Shown here: positions 28,403-37,144 of the stretch, piece after piece | Numbering within the stretch: position 1 is the first letter of the stretch | Layout of the letters: each line of letters opens with the position of its first letter | Source: Sphingomonas limnosediminicola | Lineage (GTDB): Bacteria > Pseudomonadota > Alphaproteobacteria > Sphingomonadales > Sphingomonadaceae | Direction: 5' to 3' | DNA: 64,000 bases | Assembly: GCF_039537965.1 (NCBI RefSeq) | Contig: NZ_BAABBM010000001.1 | Span: forward strand, 806,001-870,000 | The notes under the pieces: generated by a model | What the model was told of the DNA's origin: nothing | What the model saw: only the letters and a program-made list of their open reading frames with translations | The model's database searches: none | Position numbers and translations under genes: made by a program

Positions 28403-29281
28403 ATGAACCGTCTGTACCGAGTGTTCGCGAGTTTCGTCATAATTTCCCTGGCAGCCGCCGCTCCTCCCGCAAGCCTCATACAATTCTCGGCGCTGAAGAA
28501 ACGCGCCCACCCAGAGCCAACCACCACGGTGCGATACGGGGATAACCCCCTACAGGTCGTCGACGTATGGCTTCCAAAGGGTCGTGGACCGTTCCCGACC
28601 GTGCTCATGATTCACGGTGGTTGCTGGCAGACCGACGTTGCCGACCGCCATCTGATGGACTGGGTATCCAATGACCTGCGCCGCCGTCGGATCGCCGTCT
28701 GGAACATCGATTATCGCGGGGTTGACCGGGCGGGAGGTGGCTATCCCGGCACTTTCATGGATGTCGCCGCGGCCGCGGACGCGCTCAGCCTTCATGCCCG
28801 GGAACTGCATCTCGACACCCGGCGGATCGTCGCGGTTGGGCATTCGGCCGGCGGACATCTCGCGCTTTGGCTCGCCGGGCGACCGCGACTGCTTCGCTCC
28901 AGCCCGCTTTATCGGGACCACCCCATACCGCTCGCTGCTGTCGTTAGTCTCGGCGGCCTCCCCGACCTTGAACGCGAAACGCAGGTGGAAAACGGTTGCG
29001 GCAAGACGGTGAGCGTGACGCTTTCCGGCGGACACTTTGCGGAAACGTCGGTGCCGCGTCTCGCGCCGCTCCACGTCCGGCAATATCTCGTGAACGGCCT
29101 GATGGATCCGATCATCCCGACCGAGCTCGCCTCGGACTATCAGCGCCGAATGCAGTCCGCTGGTGACAAGGTGACGATCGACTGGGTTCCCGACTCCGGC
29201 CACTTCGAGCTGATCGTACCCGAAAGCCGAGCGTGGGCTGTCGCGCTGAGACATATCGAGCAGGCACTGCACCGCCACTGA
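28403..29281 (+). CDS. Secreted alpha/beta hydrolase, HSL/BD-FAE-like
   Basis: 292 residues from ATG 28403, which has GGGAG 5 bases upstream (a GTG precedes it by one codon). A signal peptide covers about residues 1-23. The oxyanion motif is MIHGGCW, the nucleophile elbow GHSAGGH, and the catalytic His lies in DSGHFELI; the Asp is probably in NGLMDPIIP. This layout is that of carboxylesterase/lipase-like and kynurenine-formamidase-like hydrolases. The substrate is unknown. It is exported, so probably acts in the periplasm. Confidence 0.85.
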   Translation: MNRLYRVFASFVIISLAAAAPPASLIQFSALKKRAHPEPTTTVRYGDNPLQVVDVWLPKGRGPFPTVLMIHGGCWQTDVADRHLMDWVSNDLRRRRIAVWNIDYRGVDRAGGGYPGTFMDVAAAADALSLHARELHLDTRRIVAVGHSAGGHLALWLAGRPRLLRSSPLYRDHPIPLAAVVSLGGLPDLERETQVENGCGKTVSVTLSGGHFAETSVPRLAPLHVRQYLVNGLMDPIIPTELASDYQRRMQSAGDKVTIDWVPDSGHFELIVPESRAWAVALRHIEQALHRH

Positions 29282-29363
29282 AGCACCGCCAATAAGTGCT
29301 GCTTATGACGATCGCCAACCGTTTGATTGGCGAAACCACCGGGCGAATCGTACATACGATCCA

Positions 29364-29414
29364 GTCGCCGGCGTTGGTAAATCCCCTCCCCTCGCAGCCC
29401 CCGACGCCGGCGAC
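29364..29414. repeat. 11-bp perfect inverted repeat in the leader of the small ORF at 29439
   Basis: GTCGCCGGCGT (29364-29374) and ACGCCGGCGAC (29404-29414) are exact inverted copies around a 29-base loop with the pyrimidine run CCCCTCCCCTC. The structure ends 24 bases before the ATG at 29439. Two smaller hairpins (ATAAG/CTTAT near 29293 and CGCCAA/TTGGCG near 29314) lie upstream. Confidence 0.55.
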
Positions 29415-29438
29415 CCAAAAAAAGGAAGGACGATTGCC

Positions 29439-29627
29439 ATGACTTATGGCCTCAGCACCCGTGCGTTCATCGAAGACGGCCCCGTGGCGCAGGTGGCGCA
29501 GGCCGAAACCATGCGATCGACCGCCCGCTCCTGGCGCGCTCTCGACGAGGCTCACCGGATCGAGCTGATCGAGACGGCGCTCAAGGCCGCCAATGACCGC
29601 ATCGACGCTTACCCGCTGGCCCTCTGA
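29439..29627 (+). CDS. Small hypothetical protein (62 aa)
   Basis: No family recognised. The case for a real gene is the strong ribosome site AAGGAAGGA 8 bases before the ATG, the structured 5' leader, and a soluble, helical-looking, charged product (ALDEAHRIELIETALKAAN). No cysteines, no signal peptide. A second small gene follows 32 bases downstream with an equally strong ribosome site, so the two probably form one message. It lies between a secreted hydrolase and purC. Confidence 0.6.
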   Translation: MTYGLSTRAFIEDGPVAQVAQAETMRSTARSWRALDEAHRIELIETALKAANDRIDAYPLAL

Positions 29628-29659
29628 CCGGCGGCAATAGGAGGAAAGGAGTGATTACC

Positions 29660-29836
29660 ATGGTTGATGAGATTTTCGACCGGCACTACCAAACGGTGCG
29701 TCAGGAGTTAAACGCTTCGATCTCAAGCGGCCTATCCGATCTGAGCAAGAAGGTTCGTGAAGCATTCGAAGTGCTCGTGAAGATTGAATATCAGTCCCCG
29801 TGGACCGCACCGACGCGCAAAGCAAAATGCAATTGA
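29660..29836 (+). CDS. Small hypothetical protein (58 aa)
   Basis: The start is set at ATG 29660 because AGGAGGAAAGGAG lies 9 bases upstream; a GTG at 29651 would sit directly on the ribosome site. No family recognised. The product is a charged helix (SGLSDLSKKVREAFEVLVKIEY) with a short basic tail ending in Cys-Asn. It may be a partner of the 62-residue protein just upstream. A GC-rich hairpin (29847-29879) follows the stop. Confidence 0.6.
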   Translation: MVDEIFDRHYQTVRQELNASISSGLSDLSKKVREAFEVLVKIEYQSPWTAPTRKAKCN

Positions 29837-29846
29837 ATATCCATAT

Positions 29847-29879
29847 GAGGAGCGCGGGCTAGCACGCACCGCGCTCCTC
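29847..29879 (+). terminator. Terminator-like hairpin before purC
   Basis: GAGGAGCGCGG (29847-29857) pairs perfectly with CCGCGCTCCTC (29869-29879) over an 11-base loop. It follows the small ORF by 10 bases and precedes purC by 38. There is no T run after it, so termination may be weak, or it may instead act as a leader element of purC. Confidence 0.4.
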
Positions 29880-29917
29880 GCTTATAGCCCCCGCTCCTTC
29901 CCATTGACGTTGGAGTG

Positions 29918-30706
29918 ATGCGAACCGTGGCTCGCCGCCGCCAGATTTATGAGGGCAAGGCCAAGATCCTCTACGAGGGTCCAGAGCCCGGCACGCTCAT
30001 TCAATATTTCAAGGACGACGCCACGGCGTTCAATGCGCAAAAGCGCGGGACGATCAGCGGCAAGGGCGTCATCAACAACCGCATCTCCGAGCACATCTTC
30101 ACGTCGCTTTCGGCGATCGGGGTTCCGACGCATTTCATCCGCCGCCTCAACATGCGCGAGCAGTTGATCCGCCAGGTCGAGATCATCCCGATCGAGGTCG
30201 TGATCCGCAATGTCGCCGCCGGTTCGCTTTCCAAGCGCCTCGGCATCGAGGAGGGCACCCAGCTGCCCCGCACGATCATCGAATATTATTACAAGGACGA
30301 TGCGCTGGGCGACCCGATGATCGCCGATGAGCACATCGCTTGCTTCGGCTGGGCGACGCAGGACGAGATGAACGACATCGCGGACATGGCGATCCGGGTG
30401 AACGACTTCCTGTCGGGCATGTTCGCCGCGATCGGTATCCGCCTAATCGACTTTAAGCTGGAGTTCGGCCGGGTCTGGGACGGCGACTATGCGCGGGTCA
30501 TTCTGGCTGATGAGATCAGCCCCGACGGCTGCCGCCTGTGGGACATCAAGACTAACCAAAAGCTCGACAAGGACCGCTTCCGCCAGGACCTAGGCGGCGT
30601 TGAGGAGGCCTATCAGGAAGTCGCCCGCCGGCTCGGCCTGCTCCAGCCAGATGAGGAAAACGCGGTCCTCGACTTCGACACTCACAGGAAGAAACGCGGC
30701 CGGTGA
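29918..30706 (+). CDS. purC: Phosphoribosylaminoimidazole-succinocarboxamide synthase
   Basis: ATP-dependent joining of CAIR and aspartate in purine synthesis. 262 residues from ATG 29918 (a GTG precedes it; TTGGAG lies just upstream). The SAICAR synthetase pattern is complete: [15 protein letters not shown] at the N-terminus, [30 protein letters not shown], and IDFKLEFGR with [14 protein letters not shown], the substrate and metal site. The length fits the single-domain bacterial enzyme. Its stop overlaps the GTG start of priA. Confidence 0.96.
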   Translation: MRTVARRRQIYEGKAKILYEGPEPGTLIQYFKDDATAFNAQKRGTISGKGVINNRISEHIFTSLSAIGVPTHFIRRLNMREQLIRQVEIIPIEVVIRNVAAGSLSKRLGIEEGTQLPRTIIEYYYKDDALGDPMIADEHIACFGWATQDEMNDIADMAIRVNDFLSGMFAAIGIRLIDFKLEFGRVWDGDYARVILADEISPDGCRLWDIKTNQKLDKDRFRQDLGGVEEAYQEVARRLGLLQPDEENAVLDFDTHRKKRGR

Positions 30707-32871
30707 CGCTTCGACGCGCGCGCGTCGTCACGCTGAACGCTGCGCTCGGACCGCTCGACTATCGGGTTCCCGAGGGGACGACAGTCGTCCCCGGCTCGGT
30801 GGTCGTCGCCCCGGTCGGGCCGCGGCAATTGCTTGGCGTCGCTTGGGATGCCGAGCGACTGCAAACCAATGAGGTGCCGGAGGCCCGGCTAAGGCCGCTC
30901 GCCGGCGTTCTCGACGTCCGTCCTATCGCCGCTCCGCTCAGGCGCCTCTGCGAATGGACCGCCGATTATTACCTGAGCCCCCTAGCCTCCGTTCTGCGCA
31001 TGGCGTTGCCTTCCTCTGCCGCGCTCGACGGGCCGAGGCAGTTTATCGAGTACCGGCCAACGGGAATGACGCCGGACCGGATGACGCCTCAGCGCGAAAA
31101 GGCGCTTCAGGCAATCGAGGGCCGGCAAGGCACGGTCCGGGAGCTTGCCGACCACGCGGAGGTCAGCGACGCCGTGATGCGCGGACTCGTCAATGCCGGT
31201 GCGATTGAAGCTGTGGCGGTGGATGCCGACCGTCCGCTCGCCTGCCCTGACCCCGAACACGCACCGCCGGACCTCAACGACGATCAGCGCGAAGCGGCTT
31301 CCAGCCTCGCATCTGCCGTCGGCAAGGGCTTCGATCCCGTGCTTCTCGACGGTGTAACGGGATCGGGAAAGACCGAAGTCTATTTCGAAGCGATCGCCGA
31401 GTGCCTGCGCCAGGGGCGCCAAGCGCTCGTCCTCCTTCCCGAAATCGCGCTCACTGAGCCTTTCTTGAAGCGGTTCGAAGCGCGCTTCGGCTGCCAGCCC
31501 GTGGCTTGGCATTCCGACCTCCGCTCCTCGCAGCGGCGTCGCGCCTGGCGCGGCATCGCAAGCGGCGAGGCTGCCGTGACGGTCGGCGCACGCTCGGCCC
31601 TGTTCCTGCCCTATCCGATACTGGGCCTGATTATCGTCGACGAGGCGCACGAGCCCTCCTTCAAGCAGGAGGAAGGCGTCCAGTACCACGCCCGCGACGC
31701 GGCGGTGATGCGCGCCAAGTTCGAGGACATTCCGGTGATCCTCTCGTCCGCGACGCCGGCGATCGAGAGCCGGCACATGGCCGAGATCGGCCGCTATCGC
31801 GAGGTCAGCCTGCCCGAGCGCTTCGCCGGCGCGTCGATGCCCGCCATCCGCTCGATCGACCTGACGCAAGACCCACCGCCGCGCGGCCGCTGGCTCGCGC
31901 CGGAGCTAGTCAACGAGATTGAGGCAAACCTTGCACGCGAGGAACAGTCGCTCCTGTTCCTAAACCGCCGTGGTTTCGCCCCGCTGACCTTGTGCCGCCA
32001 CTGCGGCCACCGCTTTCAGTGCCCTAATTGCACCGCGTGGATGGTCGAGCACCGGTTGATGCATCGTTTGGCGTGCCACCACTGCGGACATGTGATGCCG
32101 CCTCCGAAGGCCTGCCCGGAATGCGGCGAGGAGGACAGCCTCGTGGCTTGCGGCCCAGGCGTCGAGCGCATCGCCGATGAGGTCGCCGAGCTTTTCCCCA
32201 ACGCGCGCACCGCCATTGTCACATCTGACACGATCTGGTCGCCGCTCCGTGCCGCCGAATTCGTCGGCGCGATGGAGGCGGGCGCAATCGACGTCGTCAT
32301 CGGCACCCAGCTCGTCACCAAGGGCTATCACTTCCCCAACCTAACGCTCGTCGGCGTCGTCGATGCAGACCTCGGCCTGGCTGGGGGTGACCTCCGAGCG
32401 GCCGAGCGCAGCTTCCAGCAGATTCAGCAAGTCGCCGGCCGCGCCGGTCGCGGCGACAAGCCGGGGCGTGTGCTCGTCCAGACCCACGACCCCGACGCGC
32501 CAGTCATCGCAGCGCTGGTATCCGGCGACGCCCCCGGCTTTTACGCGGCTGAGACCGAGAGCCGCCGTGAGGCCGCCATGCCGCCGTTCGGCCGCCTCGC
32601 CGCTATCGTCATCTCCGCCGAGGATTCATCGGAGGCCGAAGCCGTCGCCCGCCGCATCGGCATGGCTGCGCCGGAGGTCGAAGGAATGGCCGTGTTCGGC
32701 CCCGCGCCCGCCCCCCTCGCCATGCTGCGCGGCCGCCACCGCCAACGCATCCTCGTCCATGCTCGCCGCAGCCTCGACGTCCAAGACGTCATCCGCGAGT
32801 GGCTCGCCGGCGTCGAATGGAGCGCCAAGGTCCGCGTCGGCGTCGACGTCGATCCCTACAGCTTTCTGTAG
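30703..32871 (+). CDS. priA: Primosomal protein N' (PriA helicase)
   Basis: 3'-5' DNA helicase that restarts stalled forks. 722 residues. An N-terminal 3'BD region, then Walker [12 protein letters not shown], the DEAH box in [12 protein letters not shown], motif [12 protein letters not shown], and the zinc-binding cysteines CRHCGH, CPNC, CHHCGH and CPECG, followed by [14 protein letters not shown] of the helicase core. GTG start inside the purC stop. The last four codons and the stop lie in a 12-base tandem duplication (32862-32885). Confidence 0.96.
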   Translation: MTLRRARVVTLNAALGPLDYRVPEGTTVVPGSVVVAPVGPRQLLGVAWDAERLQTNEVPEARLRPLAGVLDVRPIAAPLRRLCEWTADYYLSPLASVLRMALPSSAALDGPRQFIEYRPTGMTPDRMTPQREKALQAIEGRQGTVRELADHAEVSDAVMRGLVNAGAIEAVAVDADRPLACPDPEHAPPDLNDDQREAASSLASAVGKGFDPVLLDGVTGSGKTEVYFEAIAECLRQGRQALVLLPEIALTEPFLKRFEARFGCQPVAWHSDLRSSQRRRAWRGIASGEAAVTVGARSALFLPYPILGLIIVDEAHEPSFKQEEGVQYHARDAAVMRAKFEDIPVILSSATPAIESRHMAEIGRYREVSLPERFAGASMPAIRSIDLTQDPPPRGRWLAPELVNEIEANLAREEQSLLFLNRRGFAPLTLCRHCGHRFQCPNCTAWMVEHRLMHRLACHHCGHVMPPPKACPECGEEDSLVACGPGVERIADEVAELFPNARTAIVTSDTIWSPLRAAEFVGAMEAGAIDVVIGTQLVTKGYHFPNLTLVGVVDADLGLAGGDLRAAERSFQQIQQVAGRAGRGDKPGRVLVQTHDPDAPVIAALVSGDAPGFYAAETESRREAAMPPFGRLAAIVISAEDSSEAEAVARRIGMAAPEVEGMAVFGPAPAPLAMLRGRHRQRILVHARRSLDVQDVIREWLAGVEWSAKVRVGVDVDPYSFL

Positions 32872-32885
32872 ATCTTTCTGTAGAT
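32862..32885. repeat. 12-bp tandem duplication across the priA stop
   Basis: CTTTCTGTAGAT occurs twice in direct succession (32862-32873 and 32874-32885). The first copy holds the priA stop; the second repeats it in frame, so read-through would end four codons later. Probably a recent slippage event. Confidence 0.8.
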
Positions 32886-32957
32886 TGCTGCATCAAACCA
32901 AGGGCTTGCGACAGCGCGCGCCGCTGTTAGTGTCCGGGCGCCGAAAGAGGGGATCGG

Positions 32958-34481
32958 ATGCGTCGCGTACTAGAGTTCTGCCTTGCCGCCGGCTTGCTGG
33001 CGGGTACCACGCCTGCGCACGCGGCGTGGCAGGAAGCCAAGTCCAAGCATTTCATTATCGTCGGCGACACCGACCCTGCAGAACTTGGCGAATATGCAAA
33101 GAAGTTGGAACGCTTCGACCAGGCGGTCCGGATGGCTCGGGGCATGGGCGACCCAGCGCTTACCGATTCGGGCCGCCTGCGCATCTACTTCCTGAAAAAC
33201 GTTGATCAGCTGGTCGACTTGACCGGTGGATATGGGATCTTGGGCCAGTATATCGGACGCGCTTCCGGCACCTATGCATTTGTCTCGAAGATCAAGGGCA
33301 AGGACGAACGAGACTTCAATTCCGACATCGTCTTCTTCCACGAATATGCGCATCATTTGATGCTGCAGAATTGGGCTGCGGCGCTGCCGACTTGGTTCGT
33401 CGAAGGCTTCGCCGAATTCTTTGGAACGGCGAAGATCAACGATGACGGCAGCGTAATCCTGGGCTCCGCGCTGAACCATCGCGCTTACAGCGTCCATGCC
33501 AATCAGCACGACCTCTATTTCTCGGAGATGCTGGGCGGCACGCCACAAGGCCTGACCGCCTGGCAGATGGAGATCATGTACTCACGTGGCTGGTTGCTCA
33601 CGCATTATCTGACCTTCGAGCCGAGTCGGCGCGGCCAGCTCGACCGCTACATTGCCGGTATCCAGCAAGGGCAGAATGCGCTGGACGCAGCCAGGGCCGC
33701 GTTTGGCGACCTCCGAAAGCTTGAAAACGAACTCGATAAATATGCCGACGCCAAGGAGATCAAAGGCGTCGTTATCCGGCCCGATCCTGCGAAGATCGGC
33801 ACGATCAGCGTGCGGTCGCTTGCGCCGGCAGAAGCAGCGCTCATGCCAATACGGATGAGATCGGACTACGGCGTTTCGGAACAAACTGCGCGCATTGTCG
33901 CCGGCAGGGCGCGCAAGCTCGCCGCGGCGTATCCATCAGACGCGTTCGCGCAATCGGTGTTGGCGGAAGCGGAATATGATGCCGATTATTTCGACGCTTC
34001 CGAACATGCAGCAGACAGAGCGCTCGCAGCCGACCCCAACAACGTGCATGCGCTCATCTATAAAGGGCGCGCCGAGATGGCTCGTGCCAAGACCGCGCCG
34101 GCAACGGTCGACTGGTCCAAGGTGCGGGCGCTGTTCGCAAAGGCCAATCGCCTGGACACCGAAAATGCCGAGCCGCTGATGCTCTATTACCGGACATTCA
34201 AGGAGTCGCGCGCGACCCCAACGCCGAGCGCCGTGAACGGTTTGCTATACGCGCTCGTGCTTGCGCCTCAGGACAGTGGCTTGCGATGGCTCGCCGTTCG
34301 CCAATTGCTAACGGACCATCGACTGAAAGAAGCGAAACAAGCGCTAGCGCCAATGGCATTCGAACCGCATTCCGAACGCACGCGAACTCTTGCCGATCAA
34401 GTGGTTGCAGCGATCAATGCAGGTGATTCAACAAAGGCGCTGGAGCTGATCGAGGAGCGCGATTCGAAGAAAAAGCAATAA
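32958..34481 (+). CDS. Secreted HExxH putative metallopeptidase with TPR-like C-terminal part
   Basis: 507 residues with a signal peptide (1-22). The zinc motif is HEYAH (128-132), followed by the downstream acidic motif WFVEGFAEFF (E149 and E153), as in gluzincin-type DUF1570-like proteins. The segment before it (FIIVGDTDPAELGEYAKKLE) is a typical N-terminal domain of the group. The last 200 residues are helical repeats resembling TPRs. Ribosome site AGAGGGGAT 5 bases before the ATG. Proteolytic activity is inferred. Convergent with a CPBP membrane protease 24 bases away. Confidence 0.75.
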   Translation: MRRVLEFCLAAGLLAGTTPAHAAWQEAKSKHFIIVGDTDPAELGEYAKKLERFDQAVRMARGMGDPALTDSGRLRIYFLKNVDQLVDLTGGYGILGQYIGRASGTYAFVSKIKGKDERDFNSDIVFFHEYAHHLMLQNWAAALPTWFVEGFAEFFGTAKINDDGSVILGSALNHRAYSVHANQHDLYFSEMLGGTPQGLTAWQMEIMYSRGWLLTHYLTFEPSRRGQLDRYIAGIQQGQNALDAARAAFGDLRKLENELDKYADAKEIKGVVIRPDPAKIGTISVRSLAPAEAALMPIRMRSDYGVSEQTARIVAGRARKLAAAYPSDAFAQSVLAEAEYDADYFDASEHAADRALAADPNNVHALIYKGRAEMARAKTAPATVDWSKVRALFAKANRLDTENAEPLMLYYRTFKESRATPTPSAVNGLLYALVLAPQDSGLRWLAVRQLLTDHRLKEAKQALAPMAFEPHSERTRTLADQVVAAINAGDSTKALELIEERDSKKKQ

Positions 34482-34505
34482 ACGCTTACGATCAAAAACT
34501 TGTCG

Positions 34506-35378
34506 TCAGGTGATGGGCGCTCTCCAAGGGGGCGGCACGCTTCGTCCGCAGCGGAAGGCCTTGATCACCATCACGACGCCAGCACCGGTGGCCAGTACTA
34601 AAGCGATGGCTGAGGCTTCGAGCCCGAAGGGCCCGCCCGTCAGCAGTTCTGGGCCAGACAGCTTGGCACCGACCAGCCCTTTCTCGGCGACCCCGGAAAC
34701 CGGCACCCCAAAGAGGTACCCCTGCGTGAAGTTCCACGCCGCGTGGAGCCCGATCGGCATCCACAAGCTACGCGTAAGCATGTAGGCGCCCCCGAGCAGC
34801 ACACCGGCCTCGACCGCAATGAAGATCGACGCGAGGACATTTGAATTAGGGTTCCACGCATGCGCTAGGCCGAAGAGCGCCGAGGTGACAAACAGCGCGA
34901 TCCAGCTTCCACCCATTTCCTCGAGCCAGCGGAACAGAATTCCACGGAAGAAAAGCTCTTCCATGAAGCCGGGCATGATCGCGGCGACGAACAATTCAGG
35001 CAGCAGGTTGGTCGTGCTGCAGCATGAGACGATACGGTAAGAGCCTAGCAACGCCGCCACGCCAACGACGGCGCTAAAGAGCGCAAGTCCAGCAATCAAT
35101 CCGATCGCCGCTTGCGAGAGCGCCTTGTTCAGCTGAAGGTCGTCGCGCGGCTCTTCCCCCAAATGCCGGATGCCGAGCTTGTACGCCGCCAGCCCGAACC
35201 CGACTGTAATCACTACCTGAACGGCCTGCTTGAGGCCGTCCTGCAGGAGAGGCAGGCTGCTCGCCGCGATGATCGCCAGCGCGGACGCAGCAGCAAACAG
35301 TAGGATCGCGACAACCATTGAAACGAACGGATGGTCTATGAGGCGCCGCCGCCCGCCATCCCGGTTCGTGTAAGACAT
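34506..35378 (-). CDS. CPBP family intramembrane glutamic endopeptidase
   Basis: 290 residues with about eight hydrophobic segments. The catalytic motifs of the CAAX-protease/bacteriocin-processing (ABI/CPBP) family are present: EELFFR (E140, E141, R145) and the His in FGLAHAWN (H173). The substrate is unknown. A 13-base G tract lies 8 bases before the ATG, where slippage could change ribosome-site spacing or promoter spacing. Convergent with the secreted HExxH gene. Confidence 0.88.
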   Translation of the reverse strand: MSYTNRDGGRRRLIDHPFVSMVVAILLFAAASALAIIAASSLPLLQDGLKQAVQVVITVGFGLAAYKLGIRHLGEEPRDDLQLNKALSQAAIGLIAGLALFSAVVGVAALLGSYRIVSCCSTTNLLPELFVAAIMPGFMEELFFRGILFRWLEEMGGSWIALFVTSALFGLAHAWNPNSNVLASIFIAVEAGVLLGGAYMLTRSLWMPIGLHAAWNFTQGYLFGVPVSGVAEKGLVGAKLSGPELLTGGPFGLEASAIALVLATGAGVVMVIKAFRCGRSVPPPWRAPIT

Positions 35379-35386
35379 GCCGTCCG

Positions 35387-35399
35387 CCCCCCCCCCCCC
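35387..35399 (-). repeat. 13-base homopolymeric G tract in the leader of the CPBP protease gene
   Basis: Thirteen consecutive C on the plus strand (G on the coding strand), ending 8 bases before the ATG at 35378. It also overlaps the only position where a Shine-Dalgarno could lie. Such tracts are prone to slipped-strand change. Assembly error in the exact length is possible. Confidence 0.8.
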
Positions 35400-35444
35400 G
35401 CTTCACATCGCTGTTGCGCTGAGCGAGGCGAGGGAGGCAAGGGT

Positions 35445-36557
35445 CTAATCGAGCAACGGTAGCTCCGGCGACGCCTGGCGATGGCCCTCCGCACCGAGCA
35501 ACTGCCGCTTGCGGTCGAGCCCGCCGGCATAGCCGCCAAGCGTCCCGTCGCTGCGGATCACGCGATGGCACGGGATAAGCACGGCCACATGGTTGTCGCC
35601 ATTGGCAGTGCCTACCGCGCGAACCGCCTTGGGCTGACCGATCGCCGCCGCGATCTGTGCGTAGCTGCGGGTTTCGCCCGCTGGGATCTTGCGGAGCTCG
35701 CGCCACACCGCCTCCTGGAACGCCGTGCCAGCTACGTCGATCGGCAGCTCGCGCGCAGCGAGCGGCTGCTTGATCGCGGCAAGCGCGCCCTCGACGAGGT
35801 CGCGAAGCCCGCCCGCATCCTCGACGATCTCCGCATTCGGGAAGAGCCGGCGAAGCGAGTCCGGGCTGTCGTCGAACGTCAGCCGGCAAATGCCCTTGCT
35901 TGTCGCGGCGATCAGCATCTGGCCGAGCGGGCTGTCGAAATGCGTCCAGCGGATCGTTTCGCCGCGGCCGCCATTGCGCCAAGCCGACGGGGTCATGCCC
36001 AGCCTCTCCTTCGCATCGCTGTAAAAGCCGCTCGGCCCTGAATAGCCCGCGTCGTAGACCGCATCGGTCACCCGCCCATTCTGCTTCAGCGCTTGCTGGG
36101 CGCGCTGGTTACGCCTGCCGCGCGAATATTCGGCCGGCGACACGCCAAGGTCCCGCTTGAAGATGCGCTGGAAATGGTGGGGCGCGTAGCCGACCGCCTC
36201 CGCGAGCGCGGCAAGCTGCGGTGGCTCTTCCGCCTGCTCGATCAGCTTCACCGCTTCGGCCACCGCCTCGTGGTCTCGACCGACCTCGTCGGGCTTGCAG
36301 CGCATACAGGATCGGTAGCCCGCCGCTCTCGCCTCCTCAGCGGTGACGAAGAACTCGACGTTTTCGCGCTTAGGGCGCTTCGCCGGGCAACTCGGTTTGC
36401 AGTAAATGCCGGTGGTCTTCACCGCGGCGATAATGCGCCCGTCCCAGCTGCGGTCGCGGCGCATGAAGGCTGCCCATGCGGTGTCCGCGTCTAGGCGCGC
36501 GACGTTGCTCATCGGTTCAGCTCTACGCTCCTCGTGACGCTGTGCAAGCGTGGCCAT
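35445..36557 (-). CDS. ada: Ada: methylphosphotriester sensor, AraC activator and O6-methylguanine-DNA methyltransferase
   Basis: Adaptive response to alkylation damage. 370 residues from ATG 36557, supported by AAGGAATTGAG just upstream and by its position directly after DUF1203. Order: N-terminal Cys4 domain (C53, C57, C84, C87; the methyl-accepting Cys is C53 by position), AraC HTH (about 100-185), methyltransferase domain with the acceptor C330 in IPCHRV. In E. coli the regulated promoters include ada itself, so self-regulation of this DUF1203-ada unit is likely (inference). Confidence 0.95.
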   Translation of the reverse strand: MATLAQRHEERRAEPMSNVARLDADTAWAAFMRRDRSWDGRIIAAVKTTGIYCKPSCPAKRPKRENVEFFVTAEEARAAGYRSCMRCKPDEVGRDHEAVAEAVKLIEQAEEPPQLAALAEAVGYAPHHFQRIFKRDLGVSPAEYSRGRRNQRAQQALKQNGRVTDAVYDAGYSGPSGFYSDAKERLGMTPSAWRNGGRGETIRWTHFDSPLGQMLIAATSKGICRLTFDDSPDSLRRLFPNAEIVEDAGGLRDLVEGALAAIKQPLAARELPIDVAGTAFQEAVWRELRKIPAGETRSYAQIAAAIGQPKAVRAVGTANGDNHVAVLIPCHRVIRSDGTLGGYAGGLDRKRQLLGAEGHRQASPELPLLD

Positions 36558-36558
36558 C

Positions 36559-37023
36559 TCAATTCCTTTCGATCTTGGCCGAGAAGCACCCGCGCGTCGC
36601 GTTATGTGCGTGGATGGTCTCGATGTTCGGATCGGCAAAAAGCTGGCGGATGCCCGCCTCAGCTTCCCCCGGTTGAGTGAGGATCGCCGCGGCCATCATC
36701 CCTTCCTTGTCGAAGCCGCGAAGCGACAGCACGCGCTCCTCGAATACCGGCGGCACACTGTCGACATATTCGGCTGCCTCTTCGTTGGCTTCCGCAACGA
36801 AAATGGCGTGCGAGGCGCGATACGGGTTCGCGACGTCATGGCTGATATGGTTGAGCAAGAGCACCGTCTCGCCAATCGCTCGGTCGGTCAAGCTAACCCG
36901 GCATGGGAAAGTCGGACTGTCGACGGTCATCCGTACGATGCCGCGCTGCGCAAGCGCCTCCTCAGGTAAGCCGAACATTGCTTTGTACGGGGCAGGATCG
37001 ATGCCACGGACGACAAAAGACAT
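36559..37023 (-). CDS. DUF1203 family protein
   Basis: 154 residues, full length for DUF1203. Recognised by CRVSLTDRAIGETVLLLNH, the segment NPYRASHAIFVAE, and the end HAHNATRGCFSAKIERN. The function is unknown. It lies directly upstream of ada with its stop only 1 base from the ada start, so expression with alkylation repair is expected. A role in the adaptive response would be new, if it exists. Confidence 0.85.
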   Translation of the reverse strand: MSFVVRGIDPAPYKAMFGLPEEALAQRGIVRMTVDSPTFPCRVSLTDRAIGETVLLLNHISHDVANPYRASHAIFVAEANEEAAEYVDSVPPVFEERVLSLRGFDKEGMMAAAILTQPGEAEAGIRQLFADPNIETIHAHNATRGCFSAKIERN

Positions 37024-37144
37024 GGAAGTTGCTCCTTTCGGCCACCACTGTAAGGTGTCGCTCGGGAACAGGCTTCCGCTGGCTTGCGTTCAAACATCGG
37101 AAATCAAAGAGGGGATTTCCTATGACACGACTGAAACGGGCCTG

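Noticed and set aside
29364..29414. Rho-independent terminator after the 28.4 kb hydrolase
   Set aside because: The loop is long (29 bases) and the following run is A-rich, not T-rich, on the plus strand.
35074..35982. 302-codon minus frame across ada and CPBP
   Set aside because: Arg/Gly/Pro-rich out-of-frame translation of two well-supported genes.
36677..37144. Long N-terminal extension of the DUF3833 gene
   Set aside because: Antisense to DUF1203 and lacks a ribosome site; the signal peptide begins at 37145.
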